A stretch of DNA of 64,000 nt from contig CANTUZ010000008.1 of assembly GCA_947846985.1 (NCBI GenBank), positions 43,170,817-43,234,816 of the forward strand, in the 5' to 3' direction. This DNA is from Fratercula arctica (lineage: Eukaryota; Chordata; Aves; Charadriiformes; Alcidae). This document shows positions 11,393 to 23,000 of the stretch, one piece after another; the first letter of the stretch is position 1; the number at the start of each line of letters is the position of its first letter. The translations under genes and the position numbers were made by a program. Below the pieces are notes generated by a model, which made no database searches, was not told the origin of the DNA, and was given only the letters and a program-made list of their open reading frames with translations.

Positions 11393-12236
11393 GTTTTGAG
11401 GGTTAAGGAGAAAGGTATCCAGACTGGTACTTCTCAGCTCCTTAGGTTTCCACGTCTTCCTTTAATGATTGCACCTTCAGCATAAAACCTGTAGTTATAA
11501 ATAAGCTAAGGCTTCAGACAGGGAGTTTGCTTTTCTTAAGATCCATACATGACAGACTCAGAATCATTGACCCCTTATGGGATCTGTGCATTGAAAGTTG
11601 CTGAGCTAGGCAATTGCCATGGAGATCAAAGAAACTGGAGACATTAAAAGGAGGGCAATGGAAATGCTGCTCAACTAGTACACTGGTTAGACAGAGAATT
11701 TACTGTGGAATTACTGTGCTATGCTCAGTTTTGTTACTGCTCTCTTACTGTTTCTGGTTTTGTCTCTAGCTTCTTAACCAAGAACTGACAGTAGCTTATC
11801 TTTCAGGCTTCTGCAGGCCACATTCAATTAAATCTTAGATTGGGTTTATTTAAACGTCTCCTAAACAAAGCTGAAAGTAAGGCAGCGATTCCTGCTCTGT
11901 AGGCTGTGTTGTAGATACAGTACGACATGGCAGCATAGCTGCTGACAGGAAGTGGTAAAGGTCAACACTGGTCTTCTGATCCCAAAGTTTGGGAACCCTT
12001 CATCTAAGATACGGCATGCCACAGGCAAAAGGATTTGTAAAGGAAAACTGTTTGTCTTTATACAAATTGTTACCAAAGAATATTGTGTTTGTATCGTGCA
12101 GACAGTGCCTGATGAATAAAGAAGAACTGGATACAAAAGCACAGATTTTTTTCAGGAAACATAGAACTTACAGTTCTCTGTTTTTAAAGCAGTAGCCTTG
12201 ATGGTTGGTTTCTAAAGTGTATTTGTGAGAATATAT

Positions 12237-12251
12237 AATTAATTAATTAAT
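12237..12251 (+). repeat. (AATT)n microsatellite
   Basis: Almost four self-complementary AATT units lie in intron 1. Confidence 0.8.
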
Positions 12252-12535
12252 CCAATGCTTGCTTTATATAGATTTACATTAAAAATATTTATACCAGTAG
12301 TGCCTCTGAGTTTATTTCAGAGTGTTTCATCATGTGGTATGGTAGGTGTTCTGCTTTGCTGAACTTCTAATAGATAGCTCCCATTTCTGTGGTACTGTTG
12401 ATCTTGACTCATTTAAGTATAAAAGAAATACTTGAACAAAAAATAAATGCAACTCAAGAAGAAATGTATCTCCAGAACAGATTGAAATAAAGTCCAGCTG
12501 GAGTTCCAGGATGGGAATGTGTAGATGTGTGTCTC

Positions 12536-12569
12536 TGTGTGTGTGCGTATACGTACACTCGTACACATA
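12536..12569 (+). repeat. Alternating purine-pyrimidine tract
   Basis: TG repeats pass into GCGTATACGTAC and then GTACACAT, giving about 34 bases of almost perfect purine-pyrimidine alternation, broken only at the CACTCG step. Such tracts favour Z-DNA formation; function is unknown. Confidence 0.7.
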
Positions 12570-12956
12570 TTTTAAAATGCATCCTTCCAGTCACAGGCTT
12601 ATGGTCATGTTTTTCAGTTTGGGCAAGGTTAGATGACATTCCGGAACTTTGTGAGTCTTATTTCTCAGACTGATAGCATCAGAAATGCAATGAGGTATGA
12701 ACACTTACTCCCCTGAGAGATAAAGGCTTTCATTGCACATAGAACAACCTCTGAATGAAATAAAGAAAAACCAGAAAGAGTGTTCTTGTTTGACTTGGGA
12801 GGGAGTGTAGTCTATTTGCGTTCTTTAGATAATGTCCTTTTTTATAGAATTTTTGAATAATGTTGAAATGTTGAAAAAATGAAATATTTGACAGAGTTAT
12901 TGTATTGTACCATGTCATGAAAATGAGAAAATTTACATGGCCCGTGTTATTTTCAG

Positions 12957-14074
12957 GTTTGCTGTAAACTACCTACCGTAGCTATAATGACACCAGCCCT
13001 CAGAGAGGCAGCAACAAAAGGTCATGGTATCCACTTGTCACCTTCTTTGTCCTCTAGAGCTATGGAGTCTGATACAGCTTTGTGCATGGAAAATTCCAGA
13101 GCAGTGGAAGAGAAGATAAAAGAGGACTCCATCGCACAGATTACTTGCTCAGTCCTGGGGTTCCCCACTGCTGACCCCAACCTCAGGAATGATATCTTCA
13201 GTGTGCAGCATTTTGGTTCTCCACCATCTTCCAAGCGCTATCAGTCTGTCTTGTTAATGAGTACAAATTCTGCGTTTAGCAACAAAACCGGTAAGCAAAC
13301 GAAAGCAGGAGAGCCCGACTGCTCCAAGATGAGAAATTCATTACATAATGGTGCTGACACATCATTTGGTCAGATTAGTCATTCGGAACCTGAGGAACAG
13401 GTCAAAGGGGAAACATTTTCAGAGACCACATCTCCGAATTTGGCAGAAATGCAGAGACTTTTGGATTCAAATGTAACTGAATCCAGCAATGCAGAAGAAA
13501 TGCAGCTTTTAAATGGTAAATGGTACAAGAAGAATGGTTTTTTGGGTAGGGCTTTGGAAGTCTGCACTGAAACAATAAAAGGGGATTTGTTACACCAGAT
13601 TCTTCACGGGCCTTCAGAAGGGATTTTGAGCTGCACCCCGGAGGAGGTGTATGCTCGCTTACTCCAGTGTGTCACTAAGCAACAGATGGAAATCAGTCGC
13701 GCCAAAAGAACTCAAAAACGTTTACAAATGCTCCTGGCAAAGCATGTTATCAAACACTGTGATCAGCAGCTGAAATGCTTCGTGAAACATCAGCTACAAA
13801 GAATGAAGGTTTTCCATGAGCCAACCAGATTTTTGAGCAGTAGCTCCCTCAGGTGCACTGAAGGTTGGCCAGAAAACAACGCAACTACTTTGGAGAGTAG
13901 TGCGAGTACAGATGTACAGAACGGAGTTAGCATTGCACCAGGTGAAATTCGGGGGTTTGCACTTTCCACTGGAGGGCTGCTGTCTCGCGTGGAGAAGGAT
14001 CTGGACTCTGATGCAACATGTAGCAGCTCAGATGAAGATGGTGAGGAACAGACTCTAAGAACAACTGTGGAAGC
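12957..14074 (+). CDS. KANSL1L: KANSL1L exon 2, first coding exon (CDS from 12987)
   Basis: This is the large first coding exon. It has a TTTTCAG acceptor, 30 bases of 5' UTR, ATG at 12987, and 362 codons plus two bases to the donor GC/GTAAGT. It encodes [20 protein letters not shown] at the start, a poorly conserved Ser/Thr-rich stretch, then a helical region [40 protein letters not shown] (from residue 219), and an acidic tail [18 protein letters not shown]. The frame is also open in the 30 UTR bases, so the start is chosen because it matches the human N-terminus. The donor itself contains an in-frame TAA (14076-14078), so a transcript that retained the intron would stop at 363 residues. 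Confidence 0.96.
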
Positions 14075-17000
14075 GTAAGTGTTAAATTCCTCATGTGCTT
14101 CATGCTTATAAATCAAGATGGAAGGGTCTAGACCTGCAGATTCCTTCTTGTGTGAGTAACCTCACTCAATAGATAGTCCTACTGAAATCAGCAGGACTGC
14201 CTGTGTGAGCAAGGCTTGGCAGGGGCCAGGCAGAAAGTAAGAACTCCTAATTACAGGATTTGAGGAACAATTACTTTACTAGACTGTAGAGAGCTAGATT
14301 TTGTACTGCACTCTATTAGTTTGCATTACATTAGTACTGCTAGTTATTCAATACTCAGATGGTGCTGTAAATCAAAAAGCGATAGCAGTGCTGTAAATTA
14401 TAGTTTTAGCTGGTATGAAAATGGTTTTAATTTTATTCTGGAGTTACTGAGAATTAGTCAATATTAGGATCTTGAAATACACTATAATTTGATAAAGAAT
14501 AAAAATGATTGTCTGATGCAGGTGTCATGCCATCCAGTATTTGGGGGTTGTATATTGGAAAAGTTTTGTACTTCGAATTATGATTCAGAAAATATTAATT
14601 TACTTACTGAAGTTGTTCTGCTGCTGTGAATTAAGCTAGCAGTGGTGTTTTTATTGTTGCTGGTATCTTTTTCAAGAAGAACCAGAGGGAAATTAATATC
14701 ATTAACTAACACTGTCTTAAATTGTCAGGGATCCTGTCAGTAGACATTATTGTAGCTTTGGAAATCAGTGGAGGGTAAGAGAAGTAAAGACAGTCAAATT
14801 GTTCCCTGATGGTGGTACAGCATCCCTTTTTTGTTCTTGTTTTTTTTTTTTTTTTTTAAACCGTACCTTGCTACAGTATTAACACAATCTCTTTGGTCAA
14901 GAAATTTTAGAAAGCACGGAAGACTGCTGCTTTCTCCTTCCTACAGCTGGAGAGAGCAGAGTATGTCTTAAGGTCTGTTAGGATGTGATAGTCAGGACAG
15001 GGACACACGGAATAGAGCTTCACCCAAACACAGCAGCTTGGTAGGAGCTTCATGACACCTATGTTTCTAGCACTTGAAGTCAGGACTGGTTTTGTGTTTC
15101 CTGATCTGTTCTTATACTCCCTGCTGTCAGGGAGTGTCTAGAAAGCATTAAGAGTGACGTGGGTGTTTGAGGAAAAATAAGTATTTAAAAGCATATATTT
15201 CTTGATCTGTTTCTTGAAAAGCATAATGTTCAGAAGAAGTCAAGGAAGGTTCATCTTAAATTGGAACAGAGCTGTGCCCTGTAGTGTGTTTATAGCTTCA
15301 GTTAGGGAAGCTTCAGTTGTTGTATCAAATCGTTCATGGTTGTATCAAATCGCCGGTGTGTTTCGTTAAACTCTGTAGGCTTGTAAAACAGAGAGGAGAA
15401 AAAGTGTAAAGTAAAAAATAGTTTTCATTTTCTTTTATATATTGTCAAAATGATAAATACTGTACTAAAGTACAACCAAAGCATAATGACTTGCTAGCTA
15501 AGTTAGGATCACTTTAAGTATTTGAGTTTGCAAAAGAATTATTCTCCTTTTGAAATATTTTAATGAAAAAAACAGCATTTTTGGCTCTTCCCAGCATAGC
15601 AGAATCCGCATTCTTCTCCTAGCTGATATGTTTGAACTTCTAAGTAATAGCTCTGCCTCTAGGATTCTTATCTTGTGATTACATGAACTGAAAAACTGAT
15701 GAGAAACTCTTGATTCTCAAAGGGTAGTGGGTAATGCAAAACCTGGACCGAAGTTCTGTATGAGGGTTTTCTTTTGTCTTTGTTCCAGGGACAGTCAAGT
15801 TTCTAACTGCCTGCCAGTCCTTTACCTTTAGTTCTTCTTGTGGCTTTTGAATTCCTTAAGTTATCTTTCCACTTAAGGCTTACTCGGTTTGTTTTGCTGC
15901 ACTGACAATAAAATCCACAGAGGATTATTAAATACAAAGACACCCCCTTTGGCTCAGGAAATCCCCAAGCTGCTGTGGCTGGCAGCTGAGGGAGTATTCT
16001 GGAGAAACACTGCTCCCTCCATGCCTGCCCGCTTGTAAGACTCTTATCTCGGCCACTGCTGAGAGGCAGGAGACTGGGTAGGTCATCTGTAGTCTGACTC
16101 AGTGCAACCCTTTATTTGAGGGTTATTTTTTTTCCTCCCTTTTTTATATTCTTACTGCTGAAGAGCCGTGAAGCAGCAGCGGTGACGAGGTTAGCAGTGT
16201 GCATTAGCCAGGGCCTTGCTGCATTGGCAGTGCAGGAACCCCTGGTGTTTGAACTGCTGCTGGGCCAGCAGGCTGAGTTAAAGTACTACCCAATTTAAGC
16301 AGAAGACTCTTGTTTGTGTGCATAGGCTGAGGCAATGCTTGAAATAACACTGCAGTGAGGACAGGCTGTCTCTTATTTGAATTTATCATTATCTTCAGCT
16401 TGGAATGGTTTTTTTCATTTCTTCAACTTTCCTAAGATTTGTCTTTGTGGCTAAAAGGCTGCACTTTTTCTTCTGGGTGACAAAGGTAAATCGGTTATTC
16501 ACCATTGCCACTGCTGAGATTTGTTGTTGCCTGAGTTGTACCACTTTAAGGCTCTTTAAATTGCCTTTCACCTGGTCAAAAGAAACAAAGTTAACATCCA
16601 TTTTTATTTCTGCTAAGTGGATTTACATTCTTTGAAATGCCAGGGAATTGACTTAGTGTTCTCCAGAAATAATGTGATCATGTGGCTGAGAGAATACTCG
16701 TTTCCTTGCCTGTGACTTATTTTTCACAGTGAAGACTTTTACTGACCTGGAAAGACTCTTCCTCTGTGATATTCTTCATAATACTTAACAGAAGACGTTA
16801 TAAGGTTCTATTAATGCAGTGATGAATGGAAAAATGTTTTAGATTTCCCTATTATCACAGCATACTGATCGCATTTAACTTGAGGGTATAATCACGCTGG
16901 TGGCTGATGATTGTTATGACTGCAGTGCTTTTTATCCTGTTTGTGGGGGGAGGAAGCGTCAATCCAATGTGCAATGGGGGAGAAGCCTGCAGTTACTGTG

Positions 17001-20000
17001 TTTACCTGAGAACAGTCTGTTTCCCATCAGGAAAGAGAAGTTGATTCTGGCTCCAATTCTTCACGGTAGAAAAAAACCTGGAGCTATTTTTAGCATTTTG
17101 AACCTGTTCATTCTCATTATCCTGAAAAGAATTCTACCCAATGAGTGTTGACATAAGCTCTTCTGAGCTGTACCTCAGTGCTTTGTGTCTCAAGTAAGAT
17201 TGTCTTTATCCATCTATGTCAATCCCTTTGTTGTTTGGTAGCAAATAGCTGCTGTAAGATATTTAGACTATTGTTCATTCCTTGTGCATTACACAGGTGC
17301 TGTCCTTAAGGCAACAAAGATCTTTGGTCTGCTGGTGAAGGCATTTCTTCTAGCTGACAATTCACAGTACTTATTGAACTTCCCTAGTTCCTAGAGTAAT
17401 TGGAAAGCCTCATCCCATTTCAAGAGCTTAATCAAAACACATTTGGTCCTTAGAGTATTTGCTAAAAAGAAGTATGAGAGAATGGTTGGTTCTTTTCAGG
17501 AATTTTGTCATTTTGCTGCTAGCGTCAGCTCATGAATGTCTTTAACCTGTCAGTTTTCATGAACGTTTTCTTAGGCAAAGCACCAAATTTCCATCAGTAA
17601 CTTGTAGTGCATTCTAGTACCATTCCAGCCTTTGAGTGTAGGAAGTTCCTGAGGCACTACACAGGGGATGTGGTAGTACTTCTCTCTGGTTTCTCAAAGG
17701 CATATGCTAGTGGCTGTTCATTAGCTCCCTGTTAGCATTAGCAACCAAAGTGGATGGAGGGCCTGAGAGGAGGGCATCACAAAGCTGGCCGTGAGTAATT
17801 CCTTCAGGAATTCACAACTAACACCAACCACTTGAAATGCAACATAGACAACATTTCACCAGCTGAGTTTGCTTGGATCTTGTTGATCTTCTTTGTGGTT
17901 CATGAAGATGGTAGAGTATCTATAGAAATGGTCACAGTTTTCAAAAAATGAATTGGGGGAGGATGTGAGCTCAAACCTTTTTCAACAACACAGCTCTGGT
18001 CTGGAAGCTATGTATTGTATCCTTCCAGGCCAGCTCCACACCCTTATTCATGTATTTTGTGTGTTCCTGATGTGGTTAGAAGTTCTGGTTGTTTACAATG
18101 TACTACAAAGAAGTCTAATGCTGAGGTGGTTATTTGGGAAACCTTTAAAGTTGCAGGGCACAGAGTTTTTCTTCTACATGTGCTACTTGTATTATCTTCC
18201 AGAATCAAAAGATACTGGGTTATCAAAAGAACTGGGGTTCTTCGAAGGCACAGCTGCTCACTCCGTCAAACAGTTAATACATGTACCTAATTGATTAGAG
18301 AGAAAAGCTGCTTACAATAGATTTTTCTGCAAAATAAGTAGCTCTGTCTGCTCATGAAAAGTCCTGTGCCCGGTTTCCATAGTCCTCCTTCCCCCATCTG
18401 AATGCAGTCCTCTTGCATCATTGGTGGGATTTTTTCCTTCTGAAATATTTTCATGCTTTTCCTCTGATTTTTGAAATACATGCTTTACTGATTATCCTCC
18501 AGCAACCTCAAGGCTGACGAAGAAGCACTGTTATTATTTTTCCATGCCCACAGGGTTTATTGTGCCTGGAAACTTGTAATGAATGTGCAGAGATAGTAAA
18601 TATTTTTTCCCTCCTTCCCCCTCCCCTTAGATTGCTAGCTGGAAAAAGAGAAGAGGGGAAATCTGCTTTCAGTACAAATAGTTGGTGGGGAGGGGAGCAT
18701 TAAGGCGGAGAGAATACAGGAAGGAAGAAAATATTATGACTAGTATCTCCAGATCTAATCTGTTTGTTCTAAATTATTTTCCATTTTTCCTAGCATTTTT
18801 TCTCATGGGTAATTGAGCAACATCAATGCAGTTCTGCAGGCCTTGCTATGGAAGGGCACTGCTTAAGGGCTGGGGTTTATTGCGTGTCTTTGAGCCACAT
18901 TATAAGGGGAAGCTGTTTGTTTTTGCAAGGTCAGGTCCTAATTTTCCACTCTGAACTGTAATTTTATTTCATACCTGATATGAGAACTGAATTCTGGTTT
19001 TGGGAAGGGGAGGAAGAGAGTCTGCCAGGACCAAATACTGCTCTCCATTTTTCTTAAGCACAAAACCCCAGTTGTTCCTAGTTTTTTAAGACCTTTTTAG
19101 TTTACAAGTCCGGGAAATGTCTTATTTGCATAGAAGATTAACGTGAGAGCTTTTGAATAAGTGCAAATTCATAGGTGCTAATAATATGCTGATTTCAAAA
19201 TGTTTTATACGTTGCTTTTTCATGAATTCCATTCTCTCAGTTCTTGGCTACCGTCACGAGGATGTGGGAGGAGAATTGTTACCAGGGAATGAAAGAAAAG
19301 ATAGCTTTATGTTACCTTCTGTTTTCACTCTAGGCATACATGTATTATTTCAGAATATATTCAGCCTCACTTGGTTGGGTTTCGATAAGATGGATTTACA
19401 ACTTCTTTAGGGTCCCACGTGCATTTACTGTTTTTCTTTAGAGATCTCATGTACAGCAATAACAACTTGCTTTTGAGCAAGACTTCCTTCTCACAGTACC
19501 GGAGTAATGTTCTTGTGAGTGAGGATCCTGTTTTCTAACCTGTAATTACATTAATATTTTTGCAGCTGCTGAAAGCAGAGTGAAAGGTTTTAGTGAAAGG
19601 CAGGAAGTTTGACAAGTTGCAACCTGCAAGGGAATCTCAGAGCCGGGAATGCCAAAGCTTTTGAATTAGATAGCTGTTGAATGCATATTAAAGAAAAACT
19701 TGGCGTTACTCTTCTGAATGATGATTTAATATACTGTCAACTTAGTATAGCAGAATAGCAAAGCTGATAATCAGACACGTGTATACATGATAACCTCGCA
19801 TCCTTAATTAAATGGTAGACAGGAAGAGTTTGGTGCTTGATGTCAGCTGCTGATTAGTCAGTGTTTTATGGCTAGCTTTTTTCTTTCACTAAGCTGTGAA
19901 AAGTGGGGTTTTTTTCATTAAAAGATGTGTTTACAAACAACAACGAACTGTCTTTACAACATCTTGTAAAGTGAGGGCAACATTATTTAATTTTATGGAT

Positions 20001-23000
20001 AAACATTGGTTTCATGAGAATCTACTTCAAAGGGATACATCCAGTGCCTTTGAAAATGGCCGTACGTGGGCCCCTGATACAGGAAATCATTTAAATGCCT
20101 TCCTTTTCACATGAAATAAAAAGTGTGCATAAAGACTTCCCAAAATAGGAATGCTCTCCTGTAACAGGGTTTCATTCATACTGCTAAATATGGGTTAGGA
20201 ATGTAACTTTAGATGTCGGATTTAAATATATTGACCTGTGCTCTTTTTTTTTTTTTAATTGAAACTGAAATAGCTGTAAATGTTTTTATTTTCATCCAAA
20301 CATTTTAACTAACTGTTGTGTCTGAGAAAAAGTTTTCTGTTGGGGAATTTGAATCAATTTAATTTTCAGTTAGGAAACTTTTAATTACTTTTCCTGCTAT
20401 TGAAAAAAAACAAACCTGAACATCCGCGCTTGAATATATGTGCATTATGAACTCCCCTTCCTCCCAGCCCATGGCGGTAGACTGGGCAGCAATAAAACTC
20501 CGTGAAACTCTACCCCAAGCTCCTACAAAATACCCAAAGCAAGAAGGCTGCAGCTATTCATATCGGCATTCATTAACACTCTCCCCCGTTTCCCTGCAGA
20601 CCTGACTGTGGGGTTTAACCTGGTAACAAACTCTGTCCCTGCCCTGCAAAGCAGCCAGCCAAGTACTGTTCGGTTATTGCTCTGCTACTTAATCACAACC
20701 CGCTTACAGCAATGGCGGGGGCCCGAAGGGCTGAGTTTCTGACCTACCAGGGTGTCCTGTGTCCCCAGGGCAGGTCCCGGGGTCCCTGCTGGTACAGCGC
20801 TGTCGGGGGCTCACCCCGACCAGGGGTTTCATGCTCAGCATGGCCCCTCTGCAGCTCCCTTTGGGTCCCACGGCAGGGTGGGGGGGGGCTGTCCAGGCCT
20901 CGGGGCTTGAGGCGGACCCATCCCAGCTCTGCCCAGCTGCCCTCCCCCCCCGGAGGAGTGCTCTGGGGTTCTTGCAGCTCTCCTGTGAGCCCCTTCCCTG
21001 CAGCACCCCTCCGCGCCTGGTGGGCGCACGTTCCCTTCGGTGGGGGTGCCTTTGCTGCCGCTCCTCATTTAGCTGATTGCTCTGCCGTGGGCTTCCCTGC
21101 CACCTACAGCCCCTTCTGAGTCTCCTCTCGGCCCCTGGTCTGCAGAGCTGCAGCCCCTCTGCTACCCAGAACCTGCTGATAGTTTCCAGTGCATCTGGCA
21201 TACGAGTTCTGGATCAACAGTTATGTGTCTATCCAGAAAGTCTCAAAAAAGATTATGCTTTGTATCCATTTTCACATTGAAATTTAATACTATATACTGC
21301 TGAAATGAAATTAGTTACCAGCTGGAGTTAGATGTTACACAAATACCATCCCCACCTATTCCTTGTAAGAATATATATATCCAAATTTTGGGACCAACTT
21401 CAGTGGCTGGACAGCATTCTCTGCTTTTATGCTGTAATAATGTTCTGTTTGCACATATCTTTAAAGGGATATATTGTAAGCTCTGTCTTAATTTATTCTT
21501 AGCATGGGATCCAGACATAGCACTACTTTCTTGATTTCTTTTTCAGGGGCAGTTGTGTAATACTTCCAGAGAATTTCTAGTCCTGTGTTCCTGGTGTTTT
21601 GTTGTTAGTCTTTATTGATGTTGTGCCATTTCAAAGGCAGGAAAAGAAGCTTGTTTCCAGGCAGCCCTGGCGCTCCTGAAGTTTCTTTCTTTGCATGTTA
21701 GCACTACCTACTTCTCTGTTCCATGTTGGTCTGATCTACAGCATGCTGAGGCTTAGTGGAAGAAGCTGGGGTGCTGGGGGAGCCAATGGAATCTGAAAAA
21801 TTAATTTAAAAATATTTTTAGCAAAAGACATTAGCAGATATACATTTTGCAGTGTATTTTTTTAATTTATTTTACTAGAAGAGGAAATGGTGCTGGTGGT
21901 TTACCTTTCACAGGTTTTTACTTCTTGGGCAGTTAATATTCTAACTGACCCCGCCTGCACCAACCGATGTGGCCTTTTATCATTAACAGCTCTAAAGAAT
22001 TATGTAAACGGAATTGAAGATGAAAAGCACCTACCATGTTGTGAAGCCAGCTGTTGGAGAAGTTCAGCACTGTAACAGTTAACACTGCTTTAAGAAGCTG
22101 AATTTTTAATTTCTTTTGTTGAGACCATAACTGAGTTAATTCAGTGCCAGTATAACAGTTTAGTTTCTAATATAAAACCTGTTAGTAGTAGTGTGATTCT
22201 TTGCAGGAACCCTGTAGCAGGCAAGTACTGGCTGTGGCATCTCGTCAGTTTGGAAGATGTGATTTCTCAGATGAGGGAGCATATAGAGCTCCAATACGAA
22301 AGTCTGACAAAATTTCTCCTTTGCTAGGGTATCCAAGTACAAAGGCTTTCCCTTTTTATATTTTTGGTTTTCTTCTACAGCATTTTTTTTCCTGAATATT
22401 GATTTTCCTTTTCTCCCCTTCCCACTGTCCCTTCTAAACTTACTTGTGGAAGATGTAAAAATCTTACTCTGTTGCTACTTATTTTTTCCCCCCAGTCTAG
22501 TTCTGTACCATGAATTTTGTCTTCAAGGGAAAATCACAGTTATGATTAATAATTTCAGGTGCTACTGCATAAATTCCTCAGGCCTGATGTCTTAGCAGAA
22601 ATGTTCAGCTGGATAAAGTTTTTTGGGTTGGGAAGATATGTATTATGGGTTAGTATCAGCATATATTATTGCATGCAATTCTGCAAGTATTAAATGGCAA
22701 CAGTATGTATGTCAGAGATGGTGGGACCAGGCATGGGTGCCAGAAGTTGTGATAAGCAGTTGCCGATGTCTGTAGGTGATAGGGAGAACTGTAACCCATC
22801 TGTTCTGAAGCCGTGTGGTGTTGCAGAGGAAAATCTCTGCCAGGTAAGAATTTCTGCTAAACACCAAAGAAGATAGCACCCCCTCAGGTTCCAGAAGAAT
22901 GACCTGATTGCAGCTCTTCGCAGAGACTGCAGTATAATTTTGAGTACCAGAGAACTTCCTGTAGTTGATTGGTTTGGGTTTTTTTCGGGGCACAGCTTGG

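Larger units (their letters stand above)
6177..12956 (+). other. KANSL1L: KANSL1L intron 1
   Basis: The first 400 bases are the GC-rich tail of the CpG island. A (TA)n run follows at 6675, and then ordinary AT-rich intron. It holds a 15-base T run at 11378, an AATT repeat at 12237 and an alternating TG/CG/TA tract at 12536. The acceptor is TTATTTTCAG at 12947-12956. No second gene, RNA gene or intact transposon was recognised. Confidence 0.7.

Noticed and set aside
11950..12010. Stretch with CCCAAAGTTTGGGAACCC, resembling the ends of some old DNA transposons
   Set aside because: It is too short and lacks terminal inverted repeats or a matching partner; a profile search would be needed.
13790..14116. 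108-codon minus-strand open frame
   Set aside because: It is the antisense shadow of KANSL1L exon 2, with no independent support.
20704..21201. 165-codon minus-strand open frame in intron 2
   Set aside because: It is confined to the GC-rich block, has low-complexity Arg/Gly/Pro-rich composition, competing frames on the other strand and no recognisable motif.
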